Shown: positions 45,618 to 55,318, numbered from the stretch's first letter. The stretch is 64,000 nucleotides of DNA from Alkalihalobacillus sp. BA299 (GCF_017745675.1 NZ_JAFLJM010000003.1:124001-188000), one strand, 5' to 3'. Numbers and translations are program-made. The notes: generated from the sequence alone by a model not told the origin.

Positions 45618-45947
45618 CTAATTTTGGATTGTAATATGCTTACCGTACTCTGCTTCAATGGAGCGTAAAGCGACGACCATTCCTTCTAGTAGAAGTTGTA
45701 CTTTCTCATAGGTTTGTACATCTAGTCCATCTGGAACTGTACAGCGGAGAAAGCCACCGTCTCCTTCTAAGTCAATATGGGGTTCCACTTGACATAGCTC
45801 TGCGATTGCATTGATCGCTCCAAATGATACTGCAGAAGCACCAGCACAAACAATGTCATGACCATAAGGACCAGCGCCAGCATGACCACTCATTGTAAAA
45901 GAATGTATGTGTCGTTTTTCATTACGTTCTACTTGAACTGTAATCAT
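45618..45947 (-). CDS. prp: Ribosomal-processing cysteine protease Prp
   Basis: 109 residues (YsxB family). The catalytic dyad is His22 in SGHAG and Cys34 in DIVCAGAS. It cleaves the N-terminal extension of bL27, encoded 14 bases downstream, whose cleavage motif LQFF|A is present. Starts 11 bases after the rplU stop. Confidence 0.95.
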   Translation of the reverse strand: MITVQVERNEKRHIHSFTMSGHAGAGPYGHDIVCAGASAVSFGAINAIAELCQVEPHIDLEGDGGFLRCTVPDGLDVQTYEKVQLLLEGMVVALRSIEAEYGKHITIQN

Positions 45948-45958
45948 CGTTTACCCTA

Positions 45959-46264
45959 TTAAGCGTTGATTTTTTCAATAACAACTTTAGTATAAGGTTG
46001 ACGATGACCTTGCTTACGACGATAGTTTTTCTTCGCTTTGTATTTATAAACAGTGATCTTCTTAGCACGACCGTGTTTTTCAACCTTAGCCGTTACTGAT
46101 GCACCTTCAACAAATGGAGCTCCAACTTTAACATCGTCACCACCGACAAATAGTACTTTATCGAAAGTCACTTGCTCATCAGCTGTATTTAGCTTCTCGA
46201 TGTAAACCTCTTGACCTTCTTGTACTTTAATTTGCTTTCCGCCTGTTTCAATAATTGCGTACAT
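45959..46264 (-). CDS. rplU: 50S ribosomal protein bL21
   Basis: 101 residues; conserved [17 protein letters not shown] at the N-terminus and [17 protein letters not shown] near the C-terminus, which binds 23S rRNA. First gene of rplU-prp-rpmA. ATG is preceded by GAGGAGGTGC. A structured leader lies upstream. Confidence 0.97.
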   Translation of the reverse strand: MYAIIETGGKQIKVQEGQEVYIEKLNTADEQVTFDKVLFVGGDDVKVGAPFVEGASVTAKVEKHGRAKKITVYKYKAKKNYRRKQGHRQPYTKVVIEKINA

Positions 46265-46278
46265 GTACTTGCACCTCC

Positions 46279-46386
46279 TCGATTTCTAAGACTCGCCAAT
46301 TGCAGGTAGCTACAGTCGTAGCTTTGTCAAACCTGTTCTGTGCGGTTGTAGCTTTTTGGGTGCGATCCAAATAACTAACAAATGAT
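46279..46386 (-). ncRNA. L21 leader (ribosomal protein leader RNA)
   Basis: Between the promoter and the Shine-Dalgarno of rplU. It contains a nested structure: CAGGT/ACCTG enclosing AGCTAC/GTAGCT, preceded by AGCTACAACCGCACAGAAC. This is the position and form of the L21 leader of Firmicutes, thought to allow autoregulation by L21. Assigned by position and structure, not by alignment. Confidence 0.65.
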
Positions 46387-46416
46387 ATAATACCATAAAT
46401 TTAAAATAAAAGTCAA
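46387..46416 (-). promoter_or_regulatory. Promoter of rplU-prp-rpmA
   Basis: TTGACT (46411-46416), 18-base spacer, TATTAT (46387-46392). The -35 box overlaps the stop codon of the RNase G gene. Confidence 0.72.
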
Positions 46417-47912
46417 TGTTCTTTCGTTAAGCGCTCAAGCTTATTCTTCGCCTCTTGCAAGCTTCCCATAAAAGGAATTTCATATTGTTGTTCTGTCATT
46501 TCTCGATTTTCAAATAAAAGAATTTTAAAATGCAATGCTTCCTCTAACCGCTTTAAATGCTCGTCCTTTTTTCCTCGTAATACTTCCGCAATATGAGGTG
46601 GTAATTCTAATACTAAAGCTTCGTGATCCATACCTCGATATTCCCATAGTAATCGCTCAACATGAAACGCTTGAGCTTCATTAGAAAGTACTGAACCTTT
46701 TCCTTTACAAGTCGGACATATTTTTGAGAGGCTATCTTGCAAGTTTTGTCTGATTTTCTTTCGTGTCATCTCAACAAGTCCCAATCCAGTCAAACCAAGG
46801 ACATTCGTCTTCGTTCGGTCTTTTTCCAATGCCCCTTTAAAATAACTTAATACATGCAGTTGGTCCTTTTCGTCTTTCATATCGATAAAGTCGATAATGA
46901 TAATCCCAGATATATCTCTCAGCCTGAGCTGCCTTGCAATTTCTTTTGCTGCCTCAATATTCGTCTTTTTAATTGTATCTTGCAAATCATTTTTTCCAAT
47001 GAATTTTCCTGTATTAACGTCAATAACGGTTAACGCTTCTGTTTGATCAATCATGAGATATGCCCCATTTCTTAACCAAACTTGACGTTTTAATGATTTT
47101 TCTAGCTCTTTATCAATGGCATACGCCGAAAATATATTTTCCTTCCCTTGATAAAAGTGGAGTTTATCCTTCCTTTCAGGTCCTAAAAGGTCAACAAGCC
47201 TTTTGTAATCACGAAAATTATCAATATAAATTTCTGTCACAAGGTCTAATGAAAAATCACGGATAATCCGCTCAATCAAGCCTGTATCTTGGTGAATGAG
47301 TGCTGGTGGCTTTTCATCTTTCTTTTCTTTCCACGTTTCATCCCAGAAGCCACGTAATATTCGAATATCTTCTTCAATTTCTTGTCGAGTTGCTCCTTCA
47401 CAAACCGTACGGATAATTAACCCTTCTTCATTTTCAATAAGCTCTTCACCCATCATCCGCAATCTTTCTCTTTCGTCTTCGGAGCGAATTTTTCTGGAAA
47501 CTCCAATATAATTTCCAGTCGGCATATAGACGACAAATTTTCCCGGAAAGGAAACAACACCCGAAAGTCTCGGTCCTTTTGTTCCAAAGCCTTCCTTTGT
47601 TACTTGAACGAGGAGTTCTTCTCCTTTTTTTACTAACTCGCTAATATTCTTTTTCTTCTTTTCTTCGTCTTTTAATGAAAGCTTCTGAAAGGAAAGTAAG
47701 TCATCACGGTATAAAAATGCATTTTTATCACGACCAATGTCTATAAAAGCCGCTTGCATTCCAGGTAAAACATTTACAACTCGACCTTTATATACATTAC
47801 CCACAATACGCTTTTCAACTGAACGTTCAATTAGTAATTCAACAACTTTATCTTCTTCCACAATCGCTGCTCGTCGTTCTCTTGTTGCCATATTAAAGTA
47901 AATACGATACAA
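46413..47912 (-). CDS. rng: Ribonuclease G/E family endoribonuclease
   Basis: 499 residues. S1 domain at about 35-120 (VGNVYKGRVVNVLPGMQAAF), RNase H-like and DNase I-like catalytic region with conserved acidic residues (VIDVNTGKF near 300, IIIIDFIDM near 342), and the zinc-link CPTCKGKG near 400. It ends soon after the core, so it is an RNase G type without an RNase E scaffold. TTG at 47912 is used as start: GGTGATGG lies just upstream and residues 2-20 align with the family N-terminus. B. subtilis lacks this gene; several other Bacillaceae have it here. Confidence 0.92.
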   Translation of the reverse strand: MYRIYFNMATRERRAAIVEEDKVVELLIERSVEKRIVGNVYKGRVVNVLPGMQAAFIDIGRDKNAFLYRDDLLSFQKLSLKDEEKKKKNISELVKKGEELLVQVTKEGFGTKGPRLSGVVSFPGKFVVYMPTGNYIGVSRKIRSEDERERLRMMGEELIENEEGLIIRTVCEGATRQEIEEDIRILRGFWDETWKEKKDEKPPALIHQDTGLIERIIRDFSLDLVTEIYIDNFRDYKRLVDLLGPERKDKLHFYQGKENIFSAYAIDKELEKSLKRQVWLRNGAYLMIDQTEALTVIDVNTGKFIGKNDLQDTIKKTNIEAAKEIARQLRLRDISGIIIIDFIDMKDEKDQLHVLSYFKGALEKDRTKTNVLGLTGLGLVEMTRKKIRQNLQDSLSKICPTCKGKGSVLSNEAQAFHVERLLWEYRGMDHEALVLELPPHIAEVLRGKKDEHLKRLEEALHFKILLFENREMTEQQYEIPFMGSLQEAKNKLERLTKEH

Positions 47913-48198
47913 CTACCATCACCAACTTCGATTTATATCCTTTTATTGTACTGTATCAGATTGATAAAGTGAAACTTATTAGTGAAAATGATCCACCTCT
48001 TTCTTATTTTTACTAACTCAAAACGAAGGGTTTATGGTAAGTTATTCATGAAAATACACAAAGTAGCATAATTCCTCTTTATTCATTTTTGATTGTAAAT
48101 TTTTCGATAAAAAAATTGCTATAATTTTTACAAAGAGTTAATATTGATAAAAGAGAGATAAAAGTTATATACAATTTTTTCAAATCATAGGAGGAATT
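47913..48198. other. Divergent control region of rng and the receiver-protein gene
   Basis: 286 bases, AT-rich, no gene. The end has the ribosome binding site AGGAGG for the 48199 gene. No convincing -35/-10 pair with good spacing was identified for either gene. Confidence 0.5.
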
Positions 48199-48573
48199 AT
48201 GGGTAGGAAACCGTTTATTTATTTGGTGGAGGATGAACCGGCTCATGCGATGTTAATTACCTTTCATATTGAAAAGCTTGGATATGAAGTGATTCATTAT
48301 GATAATAGTCCTGACTTTCTTAAAGCCTTGCCATCGGACCTAAAGTTCCTAATTGTCAGTGATCAACTAGCTGATATGAATGCTATCAAGCTATGTGAAG
48401 TGGTTCGTGAAAAGCTCAATAAGTCTATTCGTATCATTGTTACTACTACAGGAGTTTCCAATCTACAGCCTTGTGAATGCAGTTCCTTTATTTCTTTTTT
48501 ACAAAAGCCATTTTCAATTACAGACTTAAAAGAAAAATTAAACCTTACATTCAAACAACATTCTCTTACATAA
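48199..48573 (+). CDS. Single-domain receiver protein with altered phosphorylation loop
   Basis: 124 residues, only a CheY-like receiver. Acidic residues EDE (11-13), candidate phospho-acceptor Asp55 (IVSDQLADMNAIKL), TTT near 83-85 and Lys in LQKPFS are kept. The usual Pro and Gly after the phospho-Asp are replaced by Ala-Asp and Ala, and two Cys (CEC) occur in the alpha4 region. No output domain. It is the only rightward gene in a leftward block, with its own ribosome binding site and terminator. Partner kinase unknown; it could act as a phosphate sink or protein-binding switch. Confidence 0.78.
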   Translation: MGRKPFIYLVEDEPAHAMLITFHIEKLGYEVIHYDNSPDFLKALPSDLKFLIVSDQLADMNAIKLCEVVREKLNKSIRIIVTTTGVSNLQPCECSSFISFLQKPFSITDLKEKLNLTFKQHSLT

Positions 48574-48608
48574 CACCAAATGTAGCTGAGATATGTCAAA
48601 TTAAGCAT

Positions 48609-48633
48609 AAAAACGCTTGGTCCAAGCGTTTTT
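48609..48633. terminator. Bidirectional terminator between receiver gene and spoIVFB
   Basis: Perfect 12-bp stem AAAAACGCTTGG/CCAAGCGTTTTT with a single-base T between arms. T-runs occur on both strands. Confidence 0.85.
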
Positions 48634-48738
48634 ATCTTATTCAAAATAAACTTCCCTTTTAATACGTTGAAATCGGTATTTCACTCTGTTGTTAATTTTT
48701 TATATTCCATACTTTTTACTATGTTATTCATTAAAAAT

Positions 48739-49581
48739 CTATGAGCTAAAGACTTCCTCTAATTTACGATCCATCGCTTTTTGATGAAAGTATGCTTCTA
48801 ATAACATTTTCTCGGAAATACAATGTGTTTGATTAATTGTAATTGTATGTTGGCAACCGCGGCGAAACAATTCTAACACCTGACGTATTTTCATATTCGG
48901 TTGGACCCTAATGGAATATCGTTTTGAATGTGGTTTATCTAAATAAAGACGGTCTAGTAAAAAACGAATAAAAACATAATGCCGTTGCTTCCACTCTAAA
49001 TAATTAGACACACACAAAAATAATAAAACTACCCAAAGATTTAAATGGAACGGAAACAACTGATAGCTAACCATTCCCACAATTGCAATTCCAATAATTG
49101 ATAACAACAGCGTTAATTTCTGTCCTCGCTTATAAGGTAGCCGATATGTACAGGCTAGATGAAGAATTCGTCCCCCATCTAATGGCCATATCGGTAATAA
49201 ATTAAATCCTAATATCATGACATTATGCCATACAAACAATTGATGCTCAGCTACTGACCATATGGGGGTCTGAACAAGAAGAAAAGATGCACCAATCATC
49301 CATAGGTGCTGCAGCGGCCCAGAAACGATGACAATTAATTCTTCTCGAAATGGACGATTGGCACTCTCATTCATTTCAGCTACTCCTCCGAATGGAAGCA
49401 GCTCAATTTTTTCAATCCTCCAATTAAACCACTTAGCAGCAACGACATGACCCATTTCATGTATAAAAACGATTGTAAATACCATAATAACTTCCCGAAA
49501 ATAGCCTGTAATAATACCAATTCCAAGCACAAGCCAAAATAGAGGGTTAATCTTCATTTTTGAAAGAAGAGAATTATTCAA
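48739..49581 (-). CDS. spoIVFB: Stage IV sporulation intramembrane metalloprotease SpoIVFB
   Basis: 280 residues. Site-2-protease family: zinc motif HEMGH (about residues 41-45) in the second helix and the conserved LPIWPLDGG near 137-145, then a C-terminal CBS-like region. It cleaves pro-sigma-K in the mother-cell side of the forespore membrane. TTG start overlaps the spoIVFA stop (TTGAATAA), giving translational coupling. The next Met (residue 9) has no ribosome binding site. Confidence 0.94.
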   Translation of the reverse strand: MNNSLLSKMKINPLFWLVLGIGIITGYFREVIMVFTIVFIHEMGHVVAAKWFNWRIEKIELLPFGGVAEMNESANRPFREELIVIVSGPLQHLWMIGASFLLVQTPIWSVAEHQLFVWHNVMILGFNLLPIWPLDGGRILHLACTYRLPYKRGQKLTLLLSIIGIAIVGMVSYQLFPFHLNLWVVLLFLCVSNYLEWKQRHYVFIRFLLDRLYLDKPHSKRYSIRVQPNMKIRQVLELFRRGCQHTITINQTHCISEKMLLEAYFHQKAMDRKLEEVFSS

Positions 49582-50359
49582 AGCTAATCACATCATTTGG
49601 GTCAATGTAGTCTTCGCCTTCTTTAATGGATAAGTAATAGATGCCCTTACCTACTTCTTCACTTACAGAAACTTTACCGACCGGTTTCCCTGCTTCAATA
49701 TGATCATACAGCTTTACATCGACTTCCTTGAGCATTCCGTACCATGATTGCCCACCATCATAATGCTGTATCGCAACTGTAAGACCTAATCTTTCTTCAT
49801 CACCGACAAAAATAACTAAACCGGATTTCACTGCTTCAACATTAGCATCGATTTCAGTTTCTACTAATATGCCAGTTCCATTTTCTTGAAAATTTTCACG
49901 GATTTGTCCTGTAGCTGGAACGGCATAGGCTACTGGTGGTGTATCTTCTGTATCTTCAAGTGCGACGTCCATTGACATTGGTAAAAGAGCTAACGGCCTG
50001 CCAAATTGCTTTTCATACCAATTTGCCACCGTAGCAAATTGAAATTCTTGCTCATAGGATTGTTTAACAACTTGTTTCGCCCCTTCAAGCTGTGCTAGGC
50101 TACTATTAAACATAATGGCAATGACTAAAAATACGACGACAGCGAAGAGAGAGCGCATGAGAAACCAGTCTTTCTGTTGCCATTGATCATTAGGACTTTC
50201 TTTCTTTTCCTGAAAGATGTAGAAATCCGGCTCATCTCTCGATTCATCATGCCGATCTAATAATAGGGGAGCTGATCGTTCTTTTCTTGCACCTTTTCCT
50301 TGAGCCTCTCTTCTTCTTGACTCAATTTGTTTTCTAATCTTATCAATTCGTTTTGACAT
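49574..50359 (-). CDS. spoIVFA: Stage IV sporulation protein SpoIVFA
   Basis: 261 residues. Charged cytosolic N-terminus (MSKRIDKIRKQIESRRRE), one membrane helix (about 82-102) and an external M23/LytM-like domain (about 155-255) that has lost the zinc ligands. It anchors and inhibits SpoIVFB until SpoIVB cleaves it. Start at 50359 is chosen for GGGGTG 4-6 bases upstream and match to the family length; GTG 50383 and ATG 50371 are alternatives. Confidence 0.92.
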   Translation of the reverse strand: MSKRIDKIRKQIESRRREAQGKGARKERSAPLLLDRHDESRDEPDFYIFQEKKESPNDQWQQKDWFLMRSLFAVVVFLVIAIMFNSSLAQLEGAKQVVKQSYEQEFQFATVANWYEKQFGRPLALLPMSMDVALEDTEDTPPVAYAVPATGQIRENFQENGTGILVETEIDANVEAVKSGLVIFVGDEERLGLTVAIQHYDGGQSWYGMLKEVDVKLYDHIEAGKPVGKVSVSEEVGKGIYYLSIKEGEDYIDPNDVISFE

Positions 50360-50560
50360 CGCACACCCCATCCTTTTCCCCACAAATTCTTAGTCTCGTC
50401 CCACTTTTTTACTCTATCCTATGACTTGTCCGTTCGATATATGCCATAAATCATTAGCTTGAGGAAAGAATCTTGGTAAAAGATAGCTTGCTAACAATGC
50501 CGGAAATCAACGGTTTTTGTTACAATTTAATTTTATAGAAGTTCCTGCGTTTGAAGTTCC

Positions 50561-50596
50561 GAAAAAACTAAAAAGACACACGTAATGTGTGCCTTT
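50561..50596 (-). terminator. Terminator of nasC
   Basis: AAAGACACAC pairs with GTGTGCCTTT with one mismatch and a 5-base loop, followed by TTTTTAGTTTTTTC on the minus strand. Confidence 0.8.
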
Positions 50597-50634
50597 TCCA
50601 CTTACCTTTCTGAGAAACGTTTCCTTTTAGCTAA

Positions 50635-52800
50635 TTAAATAACTACGGTTTGCTTTTGCTGCTTTACTTTCGTTAACTTGATCTGGCTAATGTTGACCGC
50701 ACTTACTTTAAATTCCGGCATACGACAAACAGGATCTAAAACCGGATTCGTTACACGATTAATACATTGAGAGTCTCCCCAATGAAATGGAGCAAAAATT
50801 GTATCTTTACGGATCCCTTCTGTTAGTTTACTTTTGACAATTACCGAACCTCGCTTGGACTCAATTCGAACCATTACATCATTTTCAATATTATATTGTT
50901 CTGCTGTTTCCGGATGGATTTCGACGTAAGGCTCTTTCGATCGTTCAAGTAACTCTTGACTTCTTCTTGTTTGCACCCCTGTTAAATAATGTTCCATTAT
51001 CCTCCCTGTTGTCAAAACAAGTGGAAATTTCTTCGTAGCCTTCTCACTTCGAATAAGTTCATGACTAAGATTAAACGTAGCAAAACCATCTGAGGTATGA
51101 AACGCATTTTCAAACAATCGGAGCGTTCCTGGGTGCCCTTCAACAGGACAAGGCCACAAAACACCACCATCTTTTACACGATCATACGTAATTCCATAGT
51201 AATCAGCGGTACCACCTTTACTTGCCTTACGTAATTCATTAAATATTTCCTCTACACTTTCATATGAGAAATATTGTTCTTTGCCTAATGATTTTGCTAT
51301 ATCACAAATAATTTCCCAATCATGCTTCACTTCTTTCGGAGCTTTTCGTTCAGCATGTCGGTATACCACTCTACCTTCTAGGTTTGTCATCGTTCCTTCA
51401 TCTTCTAAATAAGAAGTCGTTGGTAAAATTAAATCTGCCATTTGAGCTGTTTCTGAAATAAACATATCGACAACGACCAAGAAATCTAACTTTTCCAATG
51501 CTTTTTCTACAAAAATAGCATTCGGACTTGAGACAACTGGATTGGAGCCCATTAAAAATAAAGCTTTAATTTCTTCTTGATCTATCTTCTCGATTAATTC
51601 GTAAGCAGAAACACCTTTTCGAGGCAATTCAGCCTCATCTACTCCCCAAACATTTGCAATATATTTGCGATCCGCTTCGTTTTCAATCGAACGATACCCT
51701 GGAAGTTGATCAGCTTTTTGCCCGTGTTCCCTACCCCCTTGGCCATTTCCTTGGCCTGTAATCGCACCGTATCCACAAGCATGTTTGCCAATCTTGCCAG
51801 TTGCTAATACTAGGTTTAAAAAGTGACGAACAGTCTGATAGCCATTGGCATGTTGCTCAACTCCTCTAGCGGTAAAGACCATCCCCGTTTCAGCTTTCCC
51901 ATATTGTCTAGCTGCATCAAGAATTTCCTCTTTTGGGATCCCACATTGTTTGGCAATAGTAGTTAAGGACACTTCATTTAATTGTTCTTTTATTAAATCG
52001 AACCCTTTTGTTCGATCAGCGATAAATGCTTCATCACAATAATTTTCATCGACTAAAACCTTAAGTAAACCAATGGCTAGGTTGGCGTCTGTTCCTGGTT
52101 TTACCTTAATATGCATATCTGCAAACTTCGTCGTAGCCGTTTCCCGTGGATCGATCGCAATTATATAAGCACCATTCTTTTTTGCTTTACGAAAATAGGG
52201 CATAATCGTTGGTTGGCATTCTGCAATGTTCGTCCCAGCTAAGATAATACATTTAGCATCTGCTATTTCTGATAATTGATTCGTTATCCCACGGTCAATT
52301 CCAAATGTAGCATTTTGAGCCGATGCAGCAGCACTCATACAGAAACGACCATTATAATCAATATATTTCGTCTGCAAACCAACTCTAGCAAATTTCCCTA
52401 ATAAATAAGCTTCTTCATTTGTTAAAGAGCCACCACCATAAACACCAATCGAGTCATTTCCAAACTCACTTTGTAATTGTGAGAATTGTTCAGCTATCAT
52501 TTCTAAAGCCAATTCCCAAGAAATTCTTACCCATTCCCCATCTATTTTAAAAAGCGGATATTTCACTCTTTCACCATTGATAGCATGTTGATGAGCTTGT
52601 AGGCCTTTAATACAAAGTCTTCCTTCTGAAGTCGGATCTTGTTTATTCGGTTTTACTTTAAATCGTTTTCGTTTGATTACGTGTTCTTCTATCAGCTCCA
52701 TTGAACATTGCATGCTGCAATAGGGACAACGTCCTTTCATGATTTGTTCAGAGCTTTGCTTTAGTTGCTTTTCTCTAAAATATTGGATCAAATCGCTCAT
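50635..52800 (-). CDS. nasC: Assimilatory nitrate reductase, catalytic (molybdopterin) subunit
   Basis: 721-residue molybdopterin oxidoreductase. N-terminal [4Fe-4S] ligands are in CPYCSMQC (about residues 25-32) and GRLCIKG (about 61-67). The molybdenum-ligand region YNGRFCMSAAAS, AGTNIAECQPTIMPYF and AITGQGNGQGGREHG segments closely match Bacillus NasC. The C-terminal molydopterin-dinucleotide domain (ESKRGSVIVKSKLTEG) is intact. No nasB, nirBD or cofactor genes adjoin; it is inserted alone between minD and spoIVFA, with its own terminator. Formate dehydrogenase alpha subunit is the main alternative. Confidence 0.88.
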   Translation of the reverse strand: MSDLIQYFREKQLKQSSEQIMKGRCPYCSMQCSMELIEEHVIKRKRFKVKPNKQDPTSEGRLCIKGLQAHQHAINGERVKYPLFKIDGEWVRISWELALEMIAEQFSQLQSEFGNDSIGVYGGGSLTNEEAYLLGKFARVGLQTKYIDYNGRFCMSAAASAQNATFGIDRGITNQLSEIADAKCIILAGTNIAECQPTIMPYFRKAKKNGAYIIAIDPRETATTKFADMHIKVKPGTDANLAIGLLKVLVDENYCDEAFIADRTKGFDLIKEQLNEVSLTTIAKQCGIPKEEILDAARQYGKAETGMVFTARGVEQHANGYQTVRHFLNLVLATGKIGKHACGYGAITGQGNGQGGREHGQKADQLPGYRSIENEADRKYIANVWGVDEAELPRKGVSAYELIEKIDQEEIKALFLMGSNPVVSSPNAIFVEKALEKLDFLVVVDMFISETAQMADLILPTTSYLEDEGTMTNLEGRVVYRHAERKAPKEVKHDWEIICDIAKSLGKEQYFSYESVEEIFNELRKASKGGTADYYGITYDRVKDGGVLWPCPVEGHPGTLRLFENAFHTSDGFATFNLSHELIRSEKATKKFPLVLTTGRIMEHYLTGVQTRRSQELLERSKEPYVEIHPETAEQYNIENDVMVRIESKRGSVIVKSKLTEGIRKDTIFAPFHWGDSQCINRVTNPVLDPVCRMPEFKVSAVNISQIKLTKVKQQKQTVVI

Positions 52801-53093
52801 TTACTCCACACCCTCTTAATCCCTAATATAGGTTGATCAAACACTTATATAGAAATTTTTACTTCAAAAGTAATTAAAAGTAAGAAAAACATCTTTTGTC
52901 TTCATTTAGGCTTTATTTTCAATTAATATTATTTTGCCATAAAAGAATTACACTGTGTTCTCTAATGAGAGAAGATCTAACAAGGGTTTCTCTTATTCAT
53001 GTGGTGGAAATTCTCTTATATCCATTGAATAAAGACGTTTATCATCTTCTTGTGCTAGACATCATCTGAAAAGTTATACTTTTTATCTTCAAC
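52801..53093. other. Noncoding region upstream of nasC
   Basis: About 290 bases, no gene on either strand. GGAGTAA ribosome binding site of nasC is at the left end. No TnrA/GlnR box (TGTNA-N7-TNACA) was found on inspection. Confidence 0.45.
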
Positions 53094-53131
53094 AAAAAAA
53101 AAAACAGAATGGCCAGCAAAACCATTCCGTT
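53094..53131 (-). terminator. Terminator of the mre-min operon
   Basis: AACAGAATGG/CCATTCCGTT stem (one mismatch) with a 9-base loop; about ten T follow on the minus strand. It ends 20 bases after the minD stop. Confidence 0.9.
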
Positions 53132-53150
53132 TTTTCAACTAATAATTCAT

Positions 53151-53948
53151 TTATGATCTTATTCCGAAGAATTTTTTCACTTTTGTAAAAACACCTTTAT
53201 CCTCTCCTAGTGCCATAAGAGGAACTGTTTCACCTAATATGCGTCTTGCAATATTTCGATAAGCAATTGATGCTTTGCTTCCAGGATGAAGAGCGACTGG
53301 CTCTCCTTTATTAGAATGCTTTATGACATTTTCATCATCCACAACTATACCTAGTAATTCAATTGCTAGAATATTAACAATTTCATCAACGTCAAGCATT
53401 TCACCACTTTTCATCATATGATTACGAATTCGGTTAACGATAAGTAGTGGTGGTTCGACATTCTCTTTTTCTAGCAAACCAATAATTCGGTCAGCATCAC
53501 GAACTGCAGATAATTCAGGGGTTGTAACAACAATAGCTTTGTCTGCTCCAGCAACCGCATTTTTAAAACCTTGTTCAATACCCGCTGGACAGTCGATGAG
53601 CACGTAATCATAATCACGCTTTAATTCCTCGACGATCGTTTTCATCTGATCTGGTGTTATTGAAGATTTATCTTTTGTTTGAGCTGCTGGCAGTAAATAT
53701 AAACATTCAAACCGCTTGTCTTTTATAAGGGCTTGCTGTAAGCGACAACGTCCTTCTGCTACATCAACAAGATCATATATAATTCGGTTTTCAAGTCCCA
53801 TGACAACGTCAAGATTACGAAGTCCGATATCTGTATCGATTAAGCACACTCTTTTACCTGAAAGGGCTAGGGCTGTTCCGATGTTAGCGGAAGTTGTCGT
53901 TTTCCCGACGCCCCCTTTTCCAGAAGTAATTACGATAGCCTCTCCCAC
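53151..53948 (-). CDS. minD: Septum-site determining ATPase MinD
   Basis: 265 residues. Deviant Walker A GKGGVGKTTT (residues 10-19), DTDIGLRNLDVVMGLENRII switch region and a C-terminal amphipathic membrane-targeting helix (KGVFTKVKKFFGIRS). It recruits MinC to the membrane away from mid-cell. GTG start with GAAAGGGG upstream; 51 bases after minC. Confidence 0.96.
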   Translation of the reverse strand: MGEAIVITSGKGGVGKTTTSANIGTALALSGKRVCLIDTDIGLRNLDVVMGLENRIIYDLVDVAEGRCRLQQALIKDKRFECLYLLPAAQTKDKSSITPDQMKTIVEELKRDYDYVLIDCPAGIEQGFKNAVAGADKAIVVTTPELSAVRDADRIIGLLEKENVEPPLLIVNRIRNHMMKSGEMLDVDEIVNILAIELLGIVVDDENVIKHSNKGEPVALHPGSKASIAYRNIARRILGETVPLMALGEDKGVFTKVKKFFGIRS

Positions 53949-53999
53949 ACATATTTCCCCTTTCTTCCTCTATGTCCTATTCCAATACGGTTTATCCGT

Positions 54000-54689
54000 T
54001 TACGAAAACACTTTTTCAGGTGCTCGATTTAAACTTGGACGCAACCAAGGTAATTGTTGTATTCGTTCTAAAACGATCGTATTATCTTTAGCAGTTATGT
54101 ATGCGCATTCCATCTGCCTGTCTACTTGTTCGTTTCGATTGGGCTCTTGTCTGAGGTGATCACTAATTTTAAGCTGGGAGGGTGCCATAACTGAAGCGGC
54201 AATGACTGCATCTTTATCACCTTCACTGCCAGCATGAGCAATTCCACGCAATGCTCCCATTACAAAAATATTTCCAGTAGCAACAACAGTTCCACCTGGA
54301 TTCACATCACCAATCAGTAACAAATCACCATTTACTTTAAATACTTGTCCAGAACGAACAATTTTTGAAACCATGACCATTTGCTTTTCTTCTGCTATAC
54401 GCTCAGCTTCTTCTTTACTTATAACATTTGTTTCAATTTGGTCAATGATTAGATTTTTATCTTTACAAACGACATCGTGGAGTTCTTTTTCTTGGTCTTC
54501 AGTCAAATACCGATTTCCAGTAGCAACATGTACTTTTACTGCTGGCCCGCCAGATTTCTCATAATGCTTCGATGACAACTTTTCTTTTAGCTCTTCTAAC
54601 AAGCTTTCAAAGCTACAATTATCATCTAGTAAAAATGTTAAACCGTCTTTCGTTCCTTTTATTGTAACGTGGTGTTTCTTTTGTAACAT
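54000..54689 (-). CDS. minC: Septum formation inhibitor MinC
   Basis: 229 residues. N-terminal FtsZ-inhibiting domain (about 1-105) and C-terminal beta-helical domain with GDVNPGGTVVATGNIFVMGALRG motif (about 135-157) that binds MinD. ATG is preceded by GAGGTGAAC. Part of mreBCD-minCD. Confidence 0.96.
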   Translation of the reverse strand: MLQKKHHVTIKGTKDGLTFLLDDNCSFESLLEELKEKLSSKHYEKSGGPAVKVHVATGNRYLTEDQEKELHDVVCKDKNLIIDQIETNVISKEEAERIAEEKQMVMVSKIVRSGQVFKVNGDLLLIGDVNPGGTVVATGNIFVMGALRGIAHAGSEGDKDAVIAASVMAPSQLKISDHLRQEPNRNEQVDRQMECAYITAKDNTIVLERIQQLPWLRPSLNRAPEKVFS

Positions 54690-54793
54690 TTATAGTTCAC
54701 CTCAGAGTAGGTTAAATCCATTTACACCATTACTGTTATTTCTACAAAAAGACTTAAATCTCCTCTTTTTTACTTAGAGAAAAATGAAATTAT

Positions 54794-55318
54794 CTAGTGC
54801 TTTTGAAATTCTTCCATTTGTTTTAAATAAAGAAGATACTTACGTAAAGGATACAATAAGATCAATGAAAAAAGAAAGTTTAAACCTAGTGTAGATAATA
54901 AACGTCGACTAAAAAACTCTTCGTGCATCATCTCAGTGATGTTAAGCATCAAGTTAATCCCATATGTGAAATATTCAACAATAAAAACAGCCACCATAGT
55001 AACTAATACGACGAGGGTATAGCTTCTTCTCACATACAGGTGTGACACCGACAGTAAATATGCTATTAATGCTAGACAAAACATATAAACACCTAGCAAT
55101 TCTGTATATACAACATCATAAAGGATTCCAAAAATTAATCCATATATAATCGCATGAGTCCGCCCTAAAAAAATACCGATAATAACCATTGCAACGATAA
55201 CAAACCGAGGAATGTATAGCAAGTCACTTCCATATTGCTCTGGTGCAAACACTTGAAAAAGTGACCCTTCAATCACAAAAATTAACAACATCACTAAAGG
55301 AAGAAGGATTCGATTCAC
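54794..55318 (-). CDS. mreD: Rod shape-determining protein MreD
   Basis: 174-residue membrane protein with five to six hydrophobic segments, part of the elongasome with MreB and MreC. GTG start overlaps the mreC TGA by 4 bases (GTGA). GGAGGGAG is upstream. Family is weakly conserved in sequence, so assignment also uses position. Confidence 0.92.
   Translation of the reverse strand: MNRILLPLVMLLIFVIEGSLFQVFAPEQYGSDLLYIPRFVIVAMVIIGIFLGRTHAIIYGLIFGILYDVVYTELLGVYMFCLALIAYLLSVSHLYVRRSYTLVVLVTMVAVFIVEYFTYGINLMLNITEMMHEEFFSRRLLSTLGLNFLFSLILLYPLRKYLLYLKQMEEFQKH

Noticed and set aside
52801..53093. TnrA/GlnR nitrogen-control site upstream of nasC
   Set aside because: No TGTNA-N7-TNACA match was found on either strand by reading.
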